DNA of 10,392 nt, from the NCBI GenBank assembly GCA_029940715.1, contig JAPYTU010000009.1, forward strand, positions 1 to 10,392. Reading direction: 5' to 3'. The position numbers and the translations under genes are program-made. Of this stretch, positions 6,745 through 10,392 are shown piece after piece. Under the pieces are notes generated by a model. The model worked only from the letters and a program-made list of their open reading frames with translations, searched no databases and was not told the origin of the DNA. The stretch's first letter is position 1. Each line of letters starts with the position of its first letter. This DNA is from Cytophagales bacterium. Its GTDB lineage: Bacteria > Bacteroidota > Bacteroidia > Cytophagales > MED-G16.

Positions 6745-6905
6745 AAATTATTTTGATTTTCATAATTAAAAGTCATTGGATATTTAATGGAAGTATCAGA
6801 GATGCTATTTAATTCATTAATAAACCATATAAATGATCCAATAAGAACATAAAAAACAAAAATTCTTGGTTGAGACAATAGTTTTGAAGGATTAAAAATC
6901 CTCAT
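6741..6905 (-). CDS. 54-residue membrane-anchored fragment resembling the N-terminus of YbbR/CdaR
   Basis: A short gene starts with ATG 2 nt after the yajC stop and ends in a TGA that overlaps the coaE start (ATGA). The protein begins M-R-I-F-N-P-S-K. It has one hydrophobic segment at about residues 14-31 (R-I-F-V-F-Y-V-L-I-G-S-F-I-W-F-I) and then T-S-I-K-Y-P-M-T-F-N-Y-E-N. An N-terminal anchor with a Trp, followed by an I-x-(Y/F)-P-(V/M)-x-(F/Y) strand, is how Bacteroidota YbbR-domain proteins begin, and such a gene commonly sits between yajC and coaE. Full-length members are around 300 residues with repeated YbbR domains; here everything after the first strand is missing, with no leftover sequence. 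It is either a decayed YbbR or a reduced microprotein still translated in the operon. The reading frame and spacing are seen directly; the YbbR link is an inference. Confidence 0.7.
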   Translation of the reverse strand: MRIFNPSKLLSQPRIFVFYVLIGSFIWFINELNSISDTSIKYPMTFNYENQNNL

Positions 6906-6907
6906 TA

Positions 6908-7195
6908 TTAATTTTTAGAATTTGTCATTTCCAACGACACAGAATTTCTGTCAACTTGGAGTTTAGTTCCTCTATCCACATCTAATGTGACTATAGTTTT
7001 TTCTAAATTAACAATTTTTCCATGTACCCCTCCTACTGTAACTACCCTTTGACCTTTCTTTAAATTATTAATAAAATCACCTTGTTTTTTCTTTTTGTTT
7101 TGTTCAGGTCTAATAAGAAAAAAATAAAAAACCACAAGAATAGCAATAGGAAAAAATAATTGAGCTAAACCACTAGATGCTTGTAACAATAACAT
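6908..7195 (-). CDS. yajC: Sec translocon accessory subunit YajC
   Basis: The 95-residue product is a single-pass membrane protein of the SecDF-YajC accessory complex, which assists Sec-dependent protein export. The layout is typical: a short N-terminus, a transmembrane helix at about residues 12-28 (L-F-F-P-I-A-I-L-V-V-F-Y-F-F-L), and the family signature I-R-P-E-Q-N-K-K-K-K. A small cytoplasmic domain follows with L-K-K-G-Q-R-V-V-T-V-G-G-V-H-G-K-I, which matches the conserved G-x-x-V-x-T-x-x-G-x-x-G pattern. The gene starts 5 nt after the DUF1573 stop and ends 2 nt before the YbbR-like fragment, so it is internal to an operon. secD/secF are not in the window. No anomalies were seen. Confidence 0.95.
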   Translation of the reverse strand: MLLLQASSGLAQLFFPIAILVVFYFFLIRPEQNKKKKQGDFINNLKKGQRVVTVGGVHGKIVNLEKTIVTLDVDRGTKLQVDRNSVSLEMTNSKN

Positions 7196-7200
7196 GTGAA

Positions 7201-7668
7201 TTATGATCTAGGTGAAACTTGAGCTTTAATTAATAATTTTTTAACCTTTGTCTCAGTATTTGATGTTATAGTAATTACTTTATTTTGTATTCCAGGTTTA
7301 TTCTTTGAATCAAATTGCACTTTTATTTGTCCAGAACTACCTGAAGGTATTGGTTGTTTAGGCCAAGAAGGAATTGTACAACCACATGAAGCAGTAGCTT
7401 TTGAAATAATTAATGGTGTCTCTCCAACATTCTTAAAACTAAATGTATGAGAAACAACATCTCCATCATAGATCGCACCAAAATTATGTTCTTCCTTATC
7501 AAATTGAAATTTAGGAAATGAACCTTGGGTTAAAATAGAAGAAGATCCTCCTCTTTTCAATGAAGCCATCTCAGTTTCTAATTTTGCAATTCTAAGTTCT
7601 AATTCACTAACATTAGAGCTACATCCAAATGCAGCCAAAATAATTATTAATAATAAAAATTTATACAT
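7201..7668 (-). CDS. DUF1573 lipoprotein with short coiled coil
   Basis: The product has 155 residues. A lipoprotein signal peptide ends at Cys16 (L-A-A-F-G-C). Residues about 20-39 form a short heptad-like helix (V-S-E-L-E-L-R-I-A-K-L-E-T-E-M-A-S-L), which could oligomerise or act as a spacer. The DUF1573 beta-sandwich follows from about residue 50: F-D-K-E-E-H-N-F-G-A-I, then H-T-F-S-F-K-N-V-G, and the hallmark A-S-C-G-C-T-I-P-S-W-P. DUF1573 is an immunoglobulin-like (ASPM/MSP-type) domain widespread in Bacteroidota; no biochemical role is established. The C-G-C pair is strongly conserved and could be a disulfide or metal site. The gene lies 10 nt after the YtxH-like gene and 5 nt before yajC, a neighbourhood common in Flavobacteriales. 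The protein is probably in the periplasm, attached to a membrane. Confidence 0.92.
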   Translation of the reverse strand: MYKFLLLIIILAAFGCSSNVSELELRIAKLETEMASLKRGGSSSILTQGSFPKFQFDKEEHNFGAIYDGDVVSHTFSFKNVGETPLIISKATASCGCTIPSWPKQPIPSGSSGQIKVQFDSKNKPGIQNKVITITSNTETKVKKLLIKAQVSPRS

Positions 7669-7678
7669 CTTTTTAAAT

Positions 7679-7978
7679 TTAGTTTTCTTTTATTTTAGAT
7701 AAAATTCCATCAACATCCTTAAGTAATTTTTCAGCTTTATTTTTAGCTTTATTAACCACCTTTTCGCTATTAATTTTAGCGTCAGAATTTACATCATCTT
7801 TTTCATCGATAATATCATCAATCAAATTTTCTATTTTTCTTTTATATCTATTTAATCTAAAAGATAATCGATCTCTTGTATTATTACCTTTATCTGGCGC
7901 AAATAGTATTCCTAAGATACCGCCAAGTATTAAGCCTACTAATAAGCTTATAAATGAATTTGTCGAATTTTTACTCAT
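7679..7978 (-). CDS. YtxH-domain small membrane protein
   Basis: The product has 99 residues from the ATG at 7978. An ATG seven codons upstream at 7999 would extend 14 nt into nusB and adds only a polar M-I-I-N-S-D-I, so the shorter form, 7 nt after the nusB stop, is preferred. After S-K-N-S-T-N-S comes a glycine-rich transmembrane helix (about 9-28) ending in I-L-F-A-P-D-K-G, then T-R-D-R-L. This is the YtxH signature (G-x-x-x-G-x-x-x-x-L-F-A-P-x-x-G-x-x-T-R). The remainder is a long, charged, Lys/Asp-rich helix likely to be coiled coil. YtxH proteins are linked to general stress in Firmicutes, but the molecular role is unclear. Its place between nusB and DUF1573 suggests simple co-transcription. 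Confidence 0.85.
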   Translation of the reverse strand: MSKNSTNSFISLLVGLILGGILGILFAPDKGNNTRDRLSFRLNRYKRKIENLIDDIIDEKDDVNSDAKINSEKVVNKAKNKAEKLLKDVDGILSKIKEN

Positions 7979-7985
7979 AATATCA

Positions 7986-8948
7986 CTATTTATTATCAAT
8001 TAACCCTTTCCCACTTTTATTAATTACTCCCTTCTTCTGCAAATTTAAAGAAATTACATCTAAAACACCATTTATAAATAATCCACTCTTTGGTGTACTA
8101 TAATTTTTTGCTATATCAATACATTCATTCATTGTTACTTTGATAGGAATATTAGAAAAATTTACCATTTCCCCAATTCCCATTCTTAATATTGACTTGT
8201 CCATCAACGATATCCTATCAATTTTCCAATTTTTAGAATGTTTTGTTATATATTCATCGTATTCAGACGTATGATCAACAATACTTTCAAACAAAGAACT
8301 AGCAAAATTAATGTCATCTTTAATGTCTTCTGACAAATTTGCGAATGCAAATGTATTAAAATTTGATGAATTCAACGATTTTATTGTTTTTTTAATCATA
8401 GATCTAATAATTATTCTATCATCATACCAATGAATATTTTCAATTTCAAAAAATTGATTTATATCTTCATTGTTAAATAAAATTTTATTTATTAATCTTT
8501 TTAGATAATCAAAATCATCTTTGAATTTAGGATTATTTAGTAAAGAATAATCTTTTGTTATTTCATTATCCATAACAAAATTATACCAACTTCGAATTTC
8601 AGGAGTTTTAGCATTCCAATCAATTTTAAAACGATTTACATTATCAATTAATTTTTTATTTCTTCTTAAAAAAGAAATTGCTATATTTTTAGAAAAATTA
8701 AATCTAGATGAACTTTTTTTAATTTTTTCTGATTTAGCAATTTCTTTTTTCTCAGCATTTATATCAGAAAGAATTATTGGTAAAGAAAGAAGCTTATAAT
8801 AATATTTGTTGATTTCTTCTAAACTGGTTGATAACTTTCTTATAAAGTTAGGCTTTAACTGCTCAGGTTTATCACTAAATTTTATCAGACTATAATAAGA
8901 ATATAGATACTGTAAAACCCTAACCCTTAAAATTCTTCTATTGAGCAT
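7986..8948 (-). CDS. nusB: Transcription antitermination factor NusB (long Bacteroidota form)
   Basis: The product has 320 residues. NusB binds boxA RNA with S10 (NusE) during rRNA transcription antitermination. Classical NusB is about 140 residues; Bacteroidota homologues have a long N-terminal extension, as here. The start M-L-N-R-R-I-L-R-V-R-V-L-Q-Y-L-Y-S-Y-Y resembles the opening helix of NusB. The conserved core lies at about residues 190-310: W-K-I-D-R-I-S-L-M-D-K-S-I-L-R-M-G-I-G-E-M, then I-P-I-K-V-T-M-N-E-C-I-D-I-A-K-N-Y-S and S-G-L-F-I-N-G-V-L-D, which are family signatures. The middle section is Lys/Asn-rich and poorly conserved. It starts 32 nt after leucine dehydrogenase and leads the short-gap run down to coaE. 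A candidate promoter sits directly upstream. Confidence 0.93.
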   Translation of the reverse strand: MLNRRILRVRVLQYLYSYYSLIKFSDKPEQLKPNFIRKLSTSLEEINKYYYKLLSLPIILSDINAEKKEIAKSEKIKKSSSRFNFSKNIAISFLRRNKKLIDNVNRFKIDWNAKTPEIRSWYNFVMDNEITKDYSLLNNPKFKDDFDYLKRLINKILFNNEDINQFFEIENIHWYDDRIIIRSMIKKTIKSLNSSNFNTFAFANLSEDIKDDINFASSLFESIVDHTSEYDEYITKHSKNWKIDRISLMDKSILRMGIGEMVNFSNIPIKVTMNECIDIAKNYSTPKSGLFINGVLDVISLNLQKKGVINKSGKGLIDNK

Positions 8949-8975
8949 AACTCTTAACTTTTAAAGAACGAGTCA

Positions 8976-9009
8976 CAAAGTTAATTAGATTTTTTTTTAT
9001 TTCTTTCAA
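8976..9009 (-). promoter_or_regulatory. Candidate promoter for the nusB-to-coaE operon
   Basis: On the minus strand, TAACTTTG at 8983-8976 is an exact match to the Bacteroidota -7 element TAnnTTTG. A TTG at 9009-9007 lies 23 nt upstream, at the long end of the accepted spacing. Transcription would start near 8971-8969, leaving about 21-23 nt before the nusB ATG at 8948. The TAA of the -7 element is also the leucine dehydrogenase stop codon, so the promoter overlaps the end of that gene. Confidence 0.45.
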
Positions 9010-10054
9010 TTCTTTCAACAGCAATTTTCATAGCTGCAGAATGGGTAGTTATTTTGTTTTCATTTGCATATTTAAATACATCAATAGCTTTATCATAAAT
9101 TGTTTCCGTCATCTGCATAACTTTTTGTAAATCTATCTGATTAATTTGTTCATGATAACAACTAATTATTCCCCCCGCATTAATAAGAAAATCTGGAAGA
9201 TATAAAATGTCCTTCTTCAGAAGTTCATTTGGAACATTAATATCATCTTCTAATTGATTATTTGCAGCACCTGCTATTATTTTACAATTTAATTTTTTAA
9301 GATTATCCATGCTTATAACACCTCCTAATGCACAAGGAGAAAAAATATCATAATGAACATCAAAAATATTATCCTTTTCTATGATCTGGACATTTTTTTC
9401 ATCAATATTATCTAAATTTTTATTATTTATATCTGTCGCATAAACTTTTGCTCCTTCTTTGATTAAATAATCAACTACTTTTCCTCCTACTTTTCCAACA
9501 CCTTGAACACATACTTTTTTATTTTCTAAACTATTATTTCCTGTAATTTGATATATAGCAGCTTTCATTCCAACATATATACCATAAGCTGTTGCAATAG
9601 CAGAATCACCAAGACCTCCATATTCTTTAGGAAGACCTATAACATAAGGACAAACATTTTTAATCCATAAAATATCTTGGGTTGTCATATTTACATCTTG
9701 AGCAGTCCAATATTTTCCTCCTAAATCATTTATAAAACCCGCATATCTTTCAATATATTTTTTACTTTTTAAATTAATATCTCCTATAAGAATAGCCTTT
9801 CCTCCTCCTGCATTTAATCCTGCTAAAGATGACTTATAACTCATAGCTCTTGATAAATTAATAGCATCTTTTAAAGCATCATTTTCTGTGGCATAATTCC
9901 ACATTCTTGTTCCTCCCATTGAAGGGCCAAGAGTTGTATCATGAATTCCTATAATTGCTTTTAAACCCAACTTTTTATCATTACAAAAGATGAGTTCTTC
10001 GTGATCATGAATTAATAACTTATCAAAAATTGTTTTATTTTCTTTATTAATCAT
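8981..10054 (-). CDS. Leucine dehydrogenase (Glu/Leu/Phe/Val dehydrogenase family)
   Basis: The 357-residue product has the normal length for leucine dehydrogenases (EC 1.4.1.9), which reversibly deaminate branched-chain amino acids to 2-oxoacids with NAD+ in the cytoplasm. Substrate-site motifs are intact: L-G-P-S-M-G-G-T-R at 42-50, K74 and K86 (the catalytic lysine in A-G-G-G-K-A) at the expected 12-residue spacing, and D120 in Y-W-T-A-Q-D-V. The Rossmann domain carries Q-G-V-G-K-V-G (184-190) and a later Y-A-T-D whose Asp fits NAD rather than NADP. Further family motifs are P-C-A-L-G-G-V, A-G-A-A-N-N-Q-L and L-I-N-A-G-G-I-I. Leucine is favoured over glutamate by length and motif context; valine or phenylalanine cannot be excluded. 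It probably feeds branched-chain fatty-acid primers or amino-acid catabolism. It is divergent from the ABC exporter gene across 67 nt. Confidence 0.93.
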   Translation of the reverse strand: MINKENKTIFDKLLIHDHEELIFCNDKKLGLKAIIGIHDTTLGPSMGGTRMWNYATENDALKDAINLSRAMSYKSSLAGLNAGGGKAILIGDINLKSKKYIERYAGFINDLGGKYWTAQDVNMTTQDILWIKNVCPYVIGLPKEYGGLGDSAIATAYGIYVGMKAAIYQITGNNSLENKKVCVQGVGKVGGKVVDYLIKEGAKVYATDINNKNLDNIDEKNVQIIEKDNIFDVHYDIFSPCALGGVISMDNLKKLNCKIIAGAANNQLEDDINVPNELLKKDILYLPDFLINAGGIISCYHEQINQIDLQKVMQMTETIYDKAIDVFKYANENKITTHSAAMKIAVERIERNKKKSN

Positions 10055-10121
10055 TTATTGTATCTTTTAATAATAATTTTACAGTCTCATTATTTAAAGT
10101 TTTATAAAATTATAAAAAAAA

Positions 10122-10392
10122 TTGAAAGAGCTTTCCTATTTAAATAAATATATATACAAATATAAATTCTATTATCTAATTGGGTCATTTTTTATTTTAG
10201 TTTCAACATTTTTTGCGATCATACCCGCAACACTCATAAGAGAAACTTTCAATATGATTGAAGAAGGTTACTCTCTTTATATTTTAAATGAAGATTTTGA
10301 CTTAAGAGAAAATGTTTTTAAAGATATTTTGTTTTATACTTCTGGTATTATTTTAGCTGCTATTGTTAGAGGAATTTTTATGTACTTAATGA
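10122..10392 (+). CDS. ABC exporter (MsbA/multidrug type), N-terminal part of transmembrane domain; runs off right edge
   Basis: An open frame of 90 codons continues past the window. The only in-frame starts are TTG at 10122 and ATG at 10254, and a stop (TAA) lies at 10113-10115. TTG is preferred because it gives K-E-L-S-Y-L-N-K-Y-I-Y-K-Y-K-F-Y-Y-L, the usual N-terminus of Bacteroidota ABC exporter subunits, whereas the ATG would cut off the first membrane helix. Helix 1 is at about residues 18-40 (ending A-I-I-P-A-T-L-I-R) and helix 2 begins near 66, ending A-I-V-R-G-I-F-M-Y-L-M. That motif normally precedes R-Q-T-I-I-V-M-S-R in these proteins. The ATPase domain lies outside the window. Such transporters are often found beside leucine dehydrogenase in Flavobacteriales. 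The substrate is unknown; lipid or drug export is the family norm. Confidence 0.8.
   Translation, partial: MKELSYLNKYIYKYKFYYLIGSFFILVSTFFAIIPATLIRETFNMIEEGYSLYILNEDFDLRENVFKDILFYTSGIILAAIVRGIFMYLM

Noticed and set aside
10055..10121. Promoters for leucine dehydrogenase and the ABC exporter in the 67-nt divergent spacer
   Set aside because: The spacer must hold transcription signals, but the best matches (for example TAATTTTA at 10074) lack a correctly spaced TTG, so no site can be named.
1..10392. Defence, CRISPR, insertion sequence, tRNA or rRNA features
   Set aside because: No repeat-spacer pattern, transposase motifs, terminal inverted repeats, or tRNA cloverleaf/CCA-like sequences were seen on either strand.

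Overview
The window looks like a piece of a small, very AT-rich Bacteroidota chromosome, most likely a marine-type member of Flavobacteriales. The evidence is the low GC content, genes without Shine-Dalgarno sequences, candidate TTG/TAnnTTTG promoters, and Bacteroidota-typical families: DUF5916, DUF1573, DUF6174, a long NusB with an N-terminal extension, and leucine dehydrogenase next to an ABC exporter. Assignments come from motif recognition by eye; no database search was run.

Left part (1-3880, all minus strand): an SDR oxidoreductase, then a large DUF5916 outer-membrane protein (CBM9-like domain plus beta-barrel), then a DUF1295 (steroid 5-alpha-reductase-like) membrane protein that runs off the left edge. 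The last two are 3 nt apart and probably co-transcribed.

Middle (3994-6148, plus strand): a divergently transcribed type I sulfatase lipoprotein, then two small lipoproteins, one with a Kazal-type protease-inhibitor domain and one of the DUF6174 type. The two small genes share almost the same DNA over their signal-peptide region but have unrelated mature parts, which suggests a copied secretion cassette.

Right part (6145-10054, minus strand): a compact housekeeping run in transcription order leucine dehydrogenase, nusB, YtxH-like, DUF1573 lipoprotein, yajC, a 54-residue YbbR-like fragment, coaE. Spacings from nusB onward are 7, 10, 5, 2 and -4 nt. The 54-codon gene has the anchor and first strand of a YbbR/CdaR protein and lacks everything after it, yet it still overlaps coaE as ATGA. 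It is the most unusual item in the window. A candidate nusB promoter begins on the leucine dehydrogenase stop codon. At the right edge, on the plus strand, lies the start of an ABC exporter gene that appears to use a TTG start.

No tRNA, rRNA, CRISPR array, insertion sequence or convincing hairpin terminator was seen. No gene-free stretch exceeds 113 bases. I did not find an obvious defence or mobile system.
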